DNA of 7,750 nucleotides. Origin: Stenotrophomonas maltophilia (GTDB lineage: Bacteria > Pseudomonadota > Gammaproteobacteria > Xanthomonadales > Xanthomonadaceae). The stretch's first letter is position 1; each line of letters starts with the position of its first letter. The DNA lies in contig DGIP01000137.1 of the NCBI GenBank assembly GCA_002386405.1, forward strand, positions 1 to 7,750, written 5' to 3'. Below are positions 1 through 6,361 of the stretch, piece by piece. The notes under the pieces are model-generated. The model saw nothing but the letters and a program-made list of their open reading frames with translations, made no database searches and had not been told where the DNA came from. A program made the position numbers and the translations under genes.

Positions 1-1487
1 AGCCGCAGCCGTTCGACTTCGTCACCCTCAAGGGCCAGGCGCGCGCGCTGTCCGAGGCCGCCTACAAGAGCCACCGGCGCACCCTGCCGGGTCCGCTGGA
101 GGCGCTGGACTGGGACCAGTACCAGTCGATCCGCTACCGCCAGGACCACGCGCTGTGGGCCGACCAGCCCGGCCGCTTCCAGGCCAAGTTCTTCCACCTG
201 GGCCTGTACTTCCATTCGCCGGTGCGCATGTTCGACGTCGTCGACGGCAAGGCGCAGGAACTGGCTTATGACCCGGCCGCCTTCGACTACGGCAAGAGCG
301 GCCTGAAGAACGGCCACCTGCCGGCCGACCTCGGGTTTGCCGGGTTCCGGCTCAACACCCGCGCCGACACCGACCGCGATTTCGCTGCCTTCCTGGGCGC
401 CAGCTACTTCCGCGCGGTGGGCAAGGAAGGCCAGTACGGCCAGTCCGCCCGTGGCCTGGCGATCGATACCGGCATGGACCGCCCCGAGGAATTCCCCGAT
501 TTCATCGCCTATTTCCTGGAACAGCCGGCCGCCGACTCCAACACCCTGGTGGTGTACGCGCTGCTGGATTCGCCCAGCGTGGCCGGTGCCTACCGCTTTG
601 CCATCACCAACGGCGATGTGCTCCTGATGGACGTGGACGTGGCGCTGTACCCGCGCAAGGCCATCGAACGGCTCGGCATCGCGCCGTGCACCAGCATGTA
701 CCAGGTGGGCGAGAACGACCGCCGCATGGCCTGGGACTGGCGCCCGGAGATCCACGACACCGACGGCCTGTCGATGTGGAACGGCGCGGGCGAATGGATC
801 TGGCGCCCGCTGTCCAACCCGCGCCAGCTGCGCTTCAACATGTTCGTGGACAACAACCCGAAGGGCTTTGGCCTGCTGCAGCGCGACCGCAGCTTCGACC
901 ATTACCAGGACGACGGCGTGTTCTACGAGAAGCGCCCGTGCCTGTGGGTGGAGCCGAAGGGGCAATGGGGCCGGGGCTCGGTGCAGCTGGTGGAAATTCC
1001 CACCGTGGACGAAACCTTCGACAACATCGTGGCGTTCTGGAACCCCGAAGCCAAGCCGCAGCCGGGCCAGGAAATGCTGCTGGGCTACCGCCTGTACTGG
1101 GGCGCGGAGCCACCGGCACGACCGCCGCTGGCGCAGGCCGTGGCCACCCGCACCGGCCTGGGCGGGGTGATCGGCAAGAAGCGCGAGTATTTCTCGTGGC
1201 GTTTCGCCGTGGACTTCCAGGGCGGCGAACTGGCCGGGCTGATCGACAAGGGCGAAGTGGAAGCGGTGGTGCAGGCCAGCCGCGGCCGCACCGAGATCGT
1301 TTCGGCGCGCCCGCTGCGCGAAATCAAGGGCTACCGCGCCATGTTCGACCTGGTGCCGCCCGATGACAGCACCGACCAGATCGACATCCGCCTGTACCTG
1401 CGCAGCGGCGGCAAAACGCTGACCGAAACCTGGTTGTATCAATACTCGCCGCCGCCGCCCGGGGCGCCGGAACGCACGCTGTATTGA
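1..1487 (+). CDS. opgD: Glucan biosynthesis protein D (OpgD/MdoG family), 5' end missing
   Basis: This is the 3' part of a gene for a periplasmic protein that shapes osmoregulated periplasmic glucans (MdoG/OpgG-OpgD family). The open frame runs from base 3 with no stop, giving 494 residues. The first ATG in view (222) is internal, because family-typical sequence (PQPFDFVTLKGQAR..., then FHLGLYFHSPV) precedes it. Other family blocks are HDTDGLSMWNG near 753-785, GFGLLQRDRSFDHYQDD near 864-914 and FDNIVAFWNPE near 1017-1049, followed by a C-terminal Ig-like part ending at TGA 1485-1487. From memory, E. coli OpgD is a beta-1,2-glucanase (GH186) with two catalytic Asp 88 residues apart. Asp at 756-758 and Asp at 1020-1022 are exactly 88 apart here and are the likely pair. 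A Xanthomonas OpgD is reported to make a cyclic glucan. Roughly 40-60 residues, probably a Tat signal and linker, lie outside the window. OpgG is the alternative paralogue; OpgD is favoured by overall resemblance. Confidence 0.9.
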   Translation, partial: PQPFDFVTLKGQARALSEAAYKSHRRTLPGPLEALDWDQYQSIRYRQDHALWADQPGRFQAKFFHLGLYFHSPVRMFDVVDGKAQELAYDPAAFDYGKSGLKNGHLPADLGFAGFRLNTRADTDRDFAAFLGASYFRAVGKEGQYGQSARGLAIDTGMDRPEEFPDFIAYFLEQPAADSNTLVVYALLDSPSVAGAYRFAITNGDVLLMDVDVALYPRKAIERLGIAPCTSMYQVGENDRRMAWDWRPEIHDTDGLSMWNGAGEWIWRPLSNPRQLRFNMFVDNNPKGFGLLQRDRSFDHYQDDGVFYEKRPCLWVEPKGQWGRGSVQLVEIPTVDETFDNIVAFWNPEAKPQPGQEMLLGYRLYWGAEPPARPPLAQAVATRTGLGGVIGKKREYFSWRFAVDFQGGELAGLIDKGEVEAVVQASRGRTEIVSARPLREIKGYRAMFDLVPPDDSTDQIDIRLYLRSGGKTLTETWLYQYSPPPPGAPERTLY

Positions 1488-2108
1488 TCAGATCGGCAGG
1501 GTGGCCTGCATCGGCTCGATCCGGCCCTCGCCGCGCGTGATCTTCTTGAACTCCGCGCGGCTGACCGAGACGTAGCGTTCGTTGCCGCCGATCTCCACCT
1601 GCGGGCCGTCCTGCACCGCGTGGCCGTGTTCGTCCACGCGCACGGTCATGGTGGCCTTCTTGCCGCTGTGGCAGATGGTCTTGATCTCCTGCATCTCGTC
1701 GGCCCAGGCCAGCAGGTACTGGCTGCCCTCGAACAGCTCGCCGCGGAAATCGGTTCGCAGGCCGTAGCAGAGCACCGGAATGCGCAGCTGGTCGACCACT
1801 TCGCTCAGCTGCCAGACCTGGCTGCGGCTCAGGAACTGGGCCTCGTCCACCAGCACGCAGCCCAACGGCCCATGGCCGGCGATGTCGGCGCGGATCAGCT
1901 GTTCCAGGTCGGTATCCCGGTCGAAGGCGATGCCGTCGGCCTTCAGGCCGATCCGCGACGCCACCACGCCGCGCCCGGCGCGGTCGTCCAGGCGCGGGGT
2001 GAGGATGGCCACGCGCATGCCGCGCTCGCGGTAGTTGTGCGCCGACTGCAGCAGCGTGGTGGTCTTGCCGGCGTTCATCGCCGAATAATAGAAATAGAGC
2101 TTGGCCAT
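1488..2108 (-). CDS. tdk: Thymidine kinase, type II
   Basis: Cytosolic salvage enzyme that phosphorylates thymidine (and deoxyuridine) with ATP to give dTMP. It is 206 residues, normal for the bacterial type II (TK1-like) family. Visible motifs are the P-loop SAMNAGKTT (residues 9-17), the VDEAQF block (87-92) carrying the catalytic Glu89, the conserved [11 protein letters not shown] (114-124), and the lasso-loop signature [11 protein letters not shown] (173-183) that closes over the thymidine base. The structural zinc site looks lost. Where relatives have three Cys and a fourth Cys or His, this protein has Cys146, Ser148, Ser183 and Glu186. The ATG at 2108 is preceded by only a weak Shine-Dalgarno. 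It lies 21 bp after the stop of the Sel1-type gene, so it is probably translated from a shared mRNA. Its TGA directly abuts the opgD TGA on the other strand. Confidence 0.96.
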   Translation of the reverse strand: MAKLYFYYSAMNAGKTTTLLQSAHNYRERGMRVAILTPRLDDRAGRGVVASRIGLKADGIAFDRDTDLEQLIRADIAGHGPLGCVLVDEAQFLSRSQVWQLSEVVDQLRIPVLCYGLRTDFRGELFEGSQYLLAWADEMQEIKTICHSGKKATMTVRVDEHGHAVQDGPQVEIGGNERYVSVSRAEFKKITRGEGRIEPMQATLPI

Positions 2109-2129
2109 CGGCCAATTCTAGACGGCGCG

Positions 2130-2879
2130 CTACTTCCCGTCGCCCTCGCCGCCATGGACGGTTTCCGGCAGCCCCACGTCGATCTGCTGCTGGCGCAGCG
2201 GGGCCATCCAGTAGGTATCGTGCAGGCACCAGTACAGCTCGGGCTTCCAGTACTCCGGGTCGTAGTAGTCCGCGCCGGACTGGACTTCGCCCGCCGTGGC
2301 CCCGGTGCGCTGTTCCACCTGCAGGCCGCTGTGCACGTGCCCGACCCGGCTGCCGGTGATCTTGGACAGCCTTCCGCGCATGGCGCTTTCCAGCCGCGGC
2401 TTGGCGACCTCGTCGCCGTACTGGGCGAACACGTCCTGCCGGCGCTGCAGTGCCCGCTCGCGCTGCCCCGCGTCCAGCTCGGCCCACCAGGCGTCGCGCA
2501 GGCGCACGAAGTCGTGATAGCCGCGCTCGGCGGCCAGGTCCATCCATGCATAGGCCAGCTCCGGGTCGGCCGCCACGCCATTGCCCTCGCGGTACATGAT
2601 CGCCACCCGCAGCTGCGAGTACTTGTCGGCGTACTCGGCGGCCTTGCGGAACCGCGACAACGCGCGTGGCAGGTTGCCCTTGTCGATCTCCTTCAGCGCA
2701 AAACGGCGCCAGCGCAGATCCGGATGGCCATCCAGGAAGCCATCGGTCATCAGCGAGGCGGGAATGGTCCGGGGGGCCTGTCGCGCGCAGGCAGGGGCGC
2801 TTGCGCCAGCCACCCCGGTGGCCAGCCAGAGCGCCGCCCCGACCGCGCTGCCGGCCATCCAATGCATGAATCCATTCAT
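2130..2879 (-). CDS. Secreted Sel1-repeat-like protein of unknown function
   Basis: A 249-residue protein whose function I cannot name. The N-terminus reads as a Sec signal peptide: a hydrophobic segment at about residues 9-25, then GASA before a likely cleavage near residue 28. Cys31 has no proper lipobox, so a soluble periplasmic protein is more likely than a lipoprotein. Residues 70-124 resemble one and a half Sel1/TPR-like repeats (ALSRFRKAAEYADKYSQLRV, then REGNGVAADPELAYAWMDLA), a fold normally used for protein contacts. A charged helical stretch follows (130-172), then an aromatic-rich segment at 205-226 (DYYDPEYWKPELYWCLHDTY). Cys31 and Cys218 could pair as a disulfide in the mature protein. 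The ATG at 2879 is preferred over the Met at residue 5 because GGAG (2890-2887) stands 7 nt upstream. It is the first gene of a probable operon with tdk. Xanthomonad-type codon use gives no sign of transfer. Confidence 0.8.
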   Translation of the reverse strand: MNGFMHWMAGSAVGAALWLATGVAGASAPACARQAPRTIPASLMTDGFLDGHPDLRWRRFALKEIDKGNLPRALSRFRKAAEYADKYSQLRVAIMYREGNGVAADPELAYAWMDLAAERGYHDFVRLRDAWWAELDAGQRERALQRRQDVFAQYGDEVAKPRLESAMRGRLSKITGSRVGHVHSGLQVEQRTGATAGEVQSGADYYDPEYWKPELYWCLHDTYWMAPLRQQQIDVGLPETVHGGEGDGK

Positions 2880-2905
2880 GTGACTGCTCCGTTCCGATCG
2901 CTCTC

Positions 2906-2934
2906 TGGATATCCCACCGCCCGGCGCAGGTCAA
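2906..2934 (-). promoter_or_regulatory. Putative sigma-70 promoter for the Sel1-type gene and tdk
   Basis: On the minus strand, TTGACC (2934-2929, 5 of 6 to the -35 consensus) is followed after exactly 17 nt by TATCCA (2911-2906, 3 of 6 to the -10 consensus). Transcription would begin near 2899, giving a leader of about 20 nt that contains the GGAG ribosome site at 2890-2887. Spacing and position fit well but the -10 match is weak. This is a sequence-based prediction only. Confidence 0.45.
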
Positions 2935-2960
2935 GCCAGGTCCGGTGGGCTGCTGCCCGT

Positions 2961-2966
2961 TACAAT
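2961..2966 (+). promoter_or_regulatory. Putative -10 element upstream of rep
   Basis: TACAAT (5 of 6 to TATAAT) lies 20 bp before the rep ATG. No convincing -35 hexamer is found 16-18 bp upstream. A short inverted repeat, GGGC-TGCT-GCCC (2947-2958), occupies the spacer just ahead of it and could be an operator or mere chance. The start would fall near 2973, leaving a very short leader that holds GGAG (2978-2981), 5 nt before the start codon. Confidence 0.4.
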
Positions 2967-2986
2967 GCGGCACCCACGGAGAAGGC

Positions 2987-4963
2987 ATGCACGGTCTCAA
3001 CCCCCCCCAGAGCGCGGCAGTGCTGCACTGCGAAGGTCCCCTGCTGGTACTGGCCGGCGCGGGCAGCGGCAAGACGCGCGTGATCGTGGAAAAGATCGCC
3101 CAGCTGATCAGCACCCGCCGTTACCCGGCCAAGCGCATCGCGGCGATCACCTTCACCAACAAATCCGCCAAGGAAATGCGTGAGCGCGTGGCCAAGCGCC
3201 TGCACGGCGGCGACGCCGAAGACGTCACCATCTGCACCTTCCACGCGCTGGGCCTGAAGTTCCTGCAGATCGAGCATGCCGCGGTGGGCCTCAAGCGCGG
3301 CTTCTCGATCTTCGACGCCGACGATTCCACCTCGCAGGTGAAAGACCTGATGTACGGCGCCAAGCCGGACGACATCGAGGACGTGAAGAACCTGATCTCG
3401 CGTGCGAAGAACGCCGGCCTGTCGCCCGAACAGGCGATGGCCGAAGCGCGCAGCAACCGCGAGAAGGAAGCGGCCAGCGTCTACGAGCGCTACCAGCTGC
3501 GCCTGACCGCGTTCAACGCGGTGGATTTCGACGACCTGATCCGGCTGCCGGTGCAGGTGCTGGAAGAAAACCCGGAGATCGCGCTGGCCTGGCGCGAACG
3601 CATCGGCTACCTGCTGGTCGACGAATGCCAGGACACCAACGATGCGCAGTACCGGCTGCTCAAGCAGCTGGCCGGCACCGCCGGCAACTTCACCTGCGTG
3701 GGCGACGATGACCAGTCCATCTACGCCTGGCGCGGTGCCAACCCGGAAAACCTGCAGCAGATGGCGCGCGATTACCCGGCGCTGGAAATCATCAAGCTGG
3801 AGCAGAACTACCGCTGCTCCAACCGCGTGCTGCGCGCGGCCAACGCGCTGATCGCCAACAACCCGCACGAACACCTGAAGAAGCTGTGGAGCGACCAGGC
3901 CGACGGCGAACGCATCCGCGTGTGGGAATGCCGCAACAGCGAACACGAGGCGGAGAAGGTCGCGGCCGAGATCTCCTACCTGGCCACCTCCAAGAAGATT
4001 CCGTGGAGCGATTTCTGCATCCTGTTCCGCGGCAACTTCCAGTCGCGGCCGCTGGAAAAAGCGCTGCAGCTGGTGCGCGCGCCGTACCACATCACCGGCG
4101 GCACCGCGTTCCTGGAACGCCAGGAAGTGAAGGACACGCTGTCGTGGCTGCGCCTGCTGGTGAACCCCGATGACGATACGGCGTTCATGCGCGCGGTGCA
4201 GGCGCCCAAGCGCGAAGTGGGCGCCGGCACGCTGGCCAAGCTGGCCGAGCTGGCGTCGGACAAGGAGCTGCCGATGGCGCATGCGGCCGAGGCGATCGGC
4301 GCGCTGGCGCAGCTGCCGCCGCGTGCGGCCAGCAGCCTGAGCCGCTTCACCGACATCCTGCGCGACCTGCGCGCGGAAATGCCCAAGCTCAGCTCGGGCG
4401 ACCTGGTGCGCAAGCTGGTCAAGGACTCCGGGCTGGTATCCGAACTGCGCGGCGCCTGCAAGGAAGAGTCGGTGTACCAGCGCCGCATCGGCAACCTCGA
4501 AGAGCTGGCACAGTGGTTCGAGGGCGGCCCGCGTGGCGCCACCACCGCCGACCTGGCCGCGCAGCTGGCGCTGCTGTCGCGCAACGACAAGGACGACGGC
4601 GGCAACCAGGTGCGCATGATGACCCTGCACGCGTCCAAGGGCCTGGAGTTCCCCTATGTGTTCATCGTCGGCTGCGAGGATGGCGTGCTGCCGCACCAGG
4701 TGAGCCTGGACGAAGGCAACCTGCAGGAAGAGCGCCGGCTGCTGTACGTGGGGATCACCCGGGCCAAGGTGCAGCTGTGGATGAGCCACAGCAAGCTGAC
4801 CCGCAAGTTCGGCGAGCATGTGCGGCTCAAGCCCAGCCGCTTCTTCGACGAGATCCCGGCCGAGGAAATGCAGCGCGACGGCGCCGACCCGGTGGCCGAT
4901 GCGGCGCGCAAGAAGGAACGCGCCAGCGCGGGGCTGGCGGCGATCGAAGCGTTGTTCGATTGA
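2987..4963 (+). CDS. rep: ATP-dependent DNA helicase Rep (superfamily 1A)
   Basis: A 3'-to-5' single-stranded-DNA translocase and helicase that clears protein roadblocks ahead of forks and helps replication restart. It is 658 residues, close to E. coli Rep. All SF1A motifs are present: Q motif NPPQ (5-8), Walker A AGAGSGKT (23-30), Ia ITFTNKSAKEM (54-64), Ib TFHALG (84-89), Walker B VDECQDTN (211-218), III GDDDQSIYAWRGA (239-251), IV LEQNYRCS (271-278), V MMTLHASKGLEF (544-555) and VI EERRLLYVGITRAK (581-594). Short length, without the C-terminal extension of UvrD or PcrA, and the start MHGLNPPQ favour Rep over UvrD. The ATG at 2987 is chosen because GGAG (2978-2981) stands 5 nt upstream. An in-frame GTG at 2945 would precede the likely -10 box. 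Codons 5-8 contain an eight-C run. The GNAT gene follows after 47 bp and may be co-transcribed. Confidence 0.96.
   Translation: MHGLNPPQSAAVLHCEGPLLVLAGAGSGKTRVIVEKIAQLISTRRYPAKRIAAITFTNKSAKEMRERVAKRLHGGDAEDVTICTFHALGLKFLQIEHAAVGLKRGFSIFDADDSTSQVKDLMYGAKPDDIEDVKNLISRAKNAGLSPEQAMAEARSNREKEAASVYERYQLRLTAFNAVDFDDLIRLPVQVLEENPEIALAWRERIGYLLVDECQDTNDAQYRLLKQLAGTAGNFTCVGDDDQSIYAWRGANPENLQQMARDYPALEIIKLEQNYRCSNRVLRAANALIANNPHEHLKKLWSDQADGERIRVWECRNSEHEAEKVAAEISYLATSKKIPWSDFCILFRGNFQSRPLEKALQLVRAPYHITGGTAFLERQEVKDTLSWLRLLVNPDDDTAFMRAVQAPKREVGAGTLAKLAELASDKELPMAHAAEAIGALAQLPPRAASSLSRFTDILRDLRAEMPKLSSGDLVRKLVKDSGLVSELRGACKEESVYQRRIGNLEELAQWFEGGPRGATTADLAAQLALLSRNDKDDGGNQVRMMTLHASKGLEFPYVFIVGCEDGVLPHQVSLDEGNLQEERRLLYVGITRAKVQLWMSHSKLTRKFGEHVRLKPSRFFDEIPAEEMQRDGADPVADAARKKERASAGLAAIEALFD
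3001..3008 (+). repeat. Eight-base poly-C tract in the start of rep
   Basis: Eight consecutive C, formed by the end of Asn5, Pro6 and Pro7 (both CCC) and the start of Gln8 of rep. It lies in the Q motif. A one-base slip in either direction would frameshift the gene within its first ten codons. The use of CCC-CCC where these genes more often use CCG for proline makes the run longer than the protein requires. Confidence 0.85.
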
Positions 4964-5010
4964 GGCGATCGGCCGCACAATCCAGTCATTGCCCCGTGAC
5001 CGGAAGCCGC

Positions 5011-5553
5011 ATGTCCGCCCTGATCCAGACCGACCGCCTGCACCTGCGCCTGATCGATCCCGACCATGACGCGGCCGACATGCTGGCCCTGCTCAACGAA
5101 CCCGGTTTCATCCGCCACATCGCCGACCGCGGCGTGCGCACGCTGGCGCAGGCGCGCGATTACACCGCCGAACGCGTGCTGGGCAGTTACACGCTCAACG
5201 GGTTCGGCATGTACGCCATCATCCGCCGCAGCGACGGCGCGTGGCTGGGCAACGCCGGGCTGGTGCGCCGCGATGGCCTGCCCGCGCCGGATGTGGGCTA
5301 CGCGCTGCGGGCGCAGTACGAGGGCCACGGCTACGCGTTCGAGGCCGCGCGCGGGGTGATGCATTACGCGCGCGACGTGCTCGGCTACCCGGACCTGTAC
5401 GGCATCGTTGCCCCCGAGAACCTGCGTTCGGCCGCGCTGCTGCGCAAGCTGGGCATGGAAGACCGCGGCGATGTGCGCCTGCCGGCGCCACGCGATGAAG
5501 AAGTGCTGCTGCTGTTCGCCACGCCCGGCGCCCCAGCCGTAACCGGGGCATGA
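5011..5553 (+). CDS. GNAT-family N-acetyltransferase (RimJ/RimL-like)
   Basis: A 180-residue cytosolic acetyl-CoA-dependent acetyltransferase of the Acetyltransf_3 (RimJ/RimL-like) type; the substrate cannot be read from sequence. The N-terminus ALIQTDRLHLRLIDPDHDAA is the typical first strand of this group. Residues 65-84 (FGMYAIIRRSDGAWLGNAGL) form the central strands. DVGYALRAQYEGHGYAFEA (94-112) contains the pyrophosphate-binding Q-x-x-G-x-G loop (102-107). APENLRSAALLRKLGMED (134-151) is the usual C-terminal motif, with Asn137 and Ser140 near the cofactor. The ATG at 5011 has GGAAG (5002-5006) 4 nt upstream. The frame stays open far upstream inside rep, but that extension has no family similarity. 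Spacing of 47 bp after rep allows read-through; ACAAT at 4976-4980 is at best a weak separate -10. The gene ends 39 bp before the stop of convergent yceH. Confidence 0.9.
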   Translation: MSALIQTDRLHLRLIDPDHDAADMLALLNEPGFIRHIADRGVRTLAQARDYTAERVLGSYTLNGFGMYAIIRRSDGAWLGNAGLVRRDGLPAPDVGYALRAQYEGHGYAFEAARGVMHYARDVLGYPDLYGIVAPENLRSAALLRKLGMEDRGDVRLPAPRDEEVLLLFATPGAPAVTGA

Positions 5554-5566
5554 CCACCTGACGTGC

Positions 5567-5590
5567 GTAGAGCCACGCCCTGCGTGGCTG
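5567..5590. repeat. SMAG-like (GTAG-headed REP) palindrome between convergent genes
   Basis: GTAG (5567-5570) is followed by a perfect 8-bp stem, AGCCACGC (5571-5578) and GCGTGGCT (5582-5589), around a CCT loop. A palindrome with GTAG at one end and GCCACGC/GCGTGGC arms matches, from memory, the SMAG repeats of Stenotrophomonas maltophilia, which occur by the hundreds in intergenic gaps and are mobilised by REP-associated tyrosine transposases. It fills most of the 39-bp gap between the GNAT gene and yceH, so in RNA it would form a 3' hairpin for either transcript. There is no T-run, so it is not a textbook intrinsic terminator; mRNA 3' protection or factor-assisted termination is possible. 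Confidence 0.75.
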
Positions 5591-5592
5591 CG

Positions 5593-6252
5593 TCACCCGC
5601 CCAGCTGAGCGCGCAGTTCCGCCAGTTGTTCCTGCAACGCGGCCACCGTCGTCTCCAGCTCCTGCACGCGCGCTTCCAGGCCGGCATTGCTGCCGCCGGC
5701 CGAGGGCGCGGCCTTGTACTGCTCCGCCAACGCCTGCACATCCACCGGGCCGGCCAGCAGGTGCATGTACCGGTCTTCGCGCTGGCCGCCGGCGCGCGGC
5801 AGCAGCACGGCCAGGCCGCGCTGGATCATGCGCTCGACGTGGTGGCGCAGCTCGTCGGCATCCTGGAACTGGAACAGGCGCTCGCTGCGGGTGAGCAGCT
5901 CGTTCACGGTCTGCGGGCCGCGCAGCAGCAGCAGGCCCAGGATGGCCAGCTGCTGCCGGGTCAGGTCCAGCGCGCTGCCGGCGCGGTGCTCGTAGCGCTC
6001 GGCACGCGAGGAGAACTGCTGGCGGGCCAGGCCCAGGGTTTCCAGCTGGCGCAGGGCGTGGTGCACATCGCCGGCCGACAGCTGCAGCACCGGCTCGCGC
6101 GCGGTCTTCTGGTTGGCCGCCACCTGGGTGGCATTGACCGTGAGCGGGTAGGCGTCCGGGGTGGTCGCTTCCTTCTCGATCAGGCAGCCCAGGGCGCGGG
6201 CCTGGGCCGCGTTGAGCACGGGCAGGGCAGGGGTCTGGGTGTCGTCGGTCAT
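5593..6252 (-). CDS. yceH: YceH family (DUF480) winged-helix protein
   Basis: A 219-residue member of the conserved YceH/DUF480 family, predicted to fold as two winged-helix domains; its biochemical role is not established as far as I know. Family blocks are clear: [18 protein letters not shown] (20-37), NQKTAREPV (47-55), [13 protein letters not shown] (107-119) and [11 protein letters not shown] (158-168). The C-terminal 191-217 ([19 protein letters not shown]...) is a leucine-heptad coiled coil suited to dimerisation, as in E. coli YceH. A 15-20 residue Ala/Gly/Ser-containing linker (about 175-190) precedes it. The ATG at 6252 is chosen because GGAG (6262-6259) stands 6 nt upstream and the protein then starts just before the conserved domain. 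The frame is open further upstream to 6576 but that part is antisense to the phosphatase gene and low-complexity. It is divergent from the phosphatase gene across 109 bp and convergent with the GNAT gene. Confidence 0.93.
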   Translation of the reverse strand: MTDDTQTPALPVLNAAQARALGCLIEKEATTPDAYPLTVNATQVAANQKTAREPVLQLSAGDVHHALRQLETLGLARQQFSSRAERYEHRAGSALDLTRQQLAILGLLLLRGPQTVNELLTRSERLFQFQDADELRHHVERMIQRGLAVLLPRAGGQREDRYMHLLAGPVDVQALAEQYKAAPSAGGSNAGLEARVQELETTVAALQEQLAELRAQLGG

Positions 6253-6281
6253 CTCGCGCTCCGGGTGTTTCTGGGGCGTGC

Positions 6282-6287
6282 AGCATA
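6282..6287 (-). promoter_or_regulatory. Possible -10 element for yceH
   Basis: TATGCT (6287-6282 on the minus strand, 4 of 6 to consensus) lies 29 bp before the yceH ATG. The region at the right distance for a -35 (TTCATG, 6311-6306, 18-nt spacer) matches poorly. Position is reasonable and the evidence is thin. Confidence 0.3.
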
Positions 6288-6329
6288 GCCGAGCCCCGCG
6301 GACGGCATGAACCGCAGCGGCCAAGCCGG

Positions 6330-6335
6330 TAAACT
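6330..6335 (+). promoter_or_regulatory. Possible -10 element for the acid phosphatase-pyrF operon
   Basis: TAAACT (4 of 6 to consensus) stands 26 bp before the phosphatase ATG, so transcription would start near 6342 with a leader of about 20 nt. No good -35 is seen. The ribosome site GGTGA (6352-6356) is 5 nt from the ATG. If real, this promoter would also serve pyrF, which has no gap of its own upstream. Confidence 0.33.
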
Positions 6336-6361
6336 GGCGCCACTCAGTACTGGTGATTCCC

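Noticed and set aside
2945..2986. GTG start for rep, 14 codons upstream
   Set aside because: The putative -10 box (2961-2966) lies inside it. The ATG at 2987 has a well-placed GGAG and gives the family-typical MHGLNPPQ start.
1620..3083. A 487-codon plus-strand open frame opposite tdk and the Sel1-type gene
   Set aside because: It is antisense to genes with clear motifs or signal peptide and repeats, has no similarity that I recognise, and no start signals.
1324..3114. A 596-codon minus-strand open frame spanning tdk, the Sel1-type gene and the rep start
   Set aside because: It is a frame-shifted shadow of the two real minus-strand genes. The translation is Arg/Ala/Gly-rich without domain structure, and it also crosses promoter sequence.
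2960..4978. A 672-codon open frame on the minus strand, lying antisense to almost all of rep
   Set aside because: Long antisense frames are expected opposite GC-rich genes with G/C third positions. The product is Gln/His/Arg/Val-rich, shows no recognisable domain and has no ribosome site, while the plus strand carries every SF1A motif.
4513..5010. N-terminal extension of the GNAT protein into rep
   Set aside because: It overlaps the rep 3' end out of frame, gives Arg/Ala-rich sequence, and the GNAT domain begins normally at 5011.
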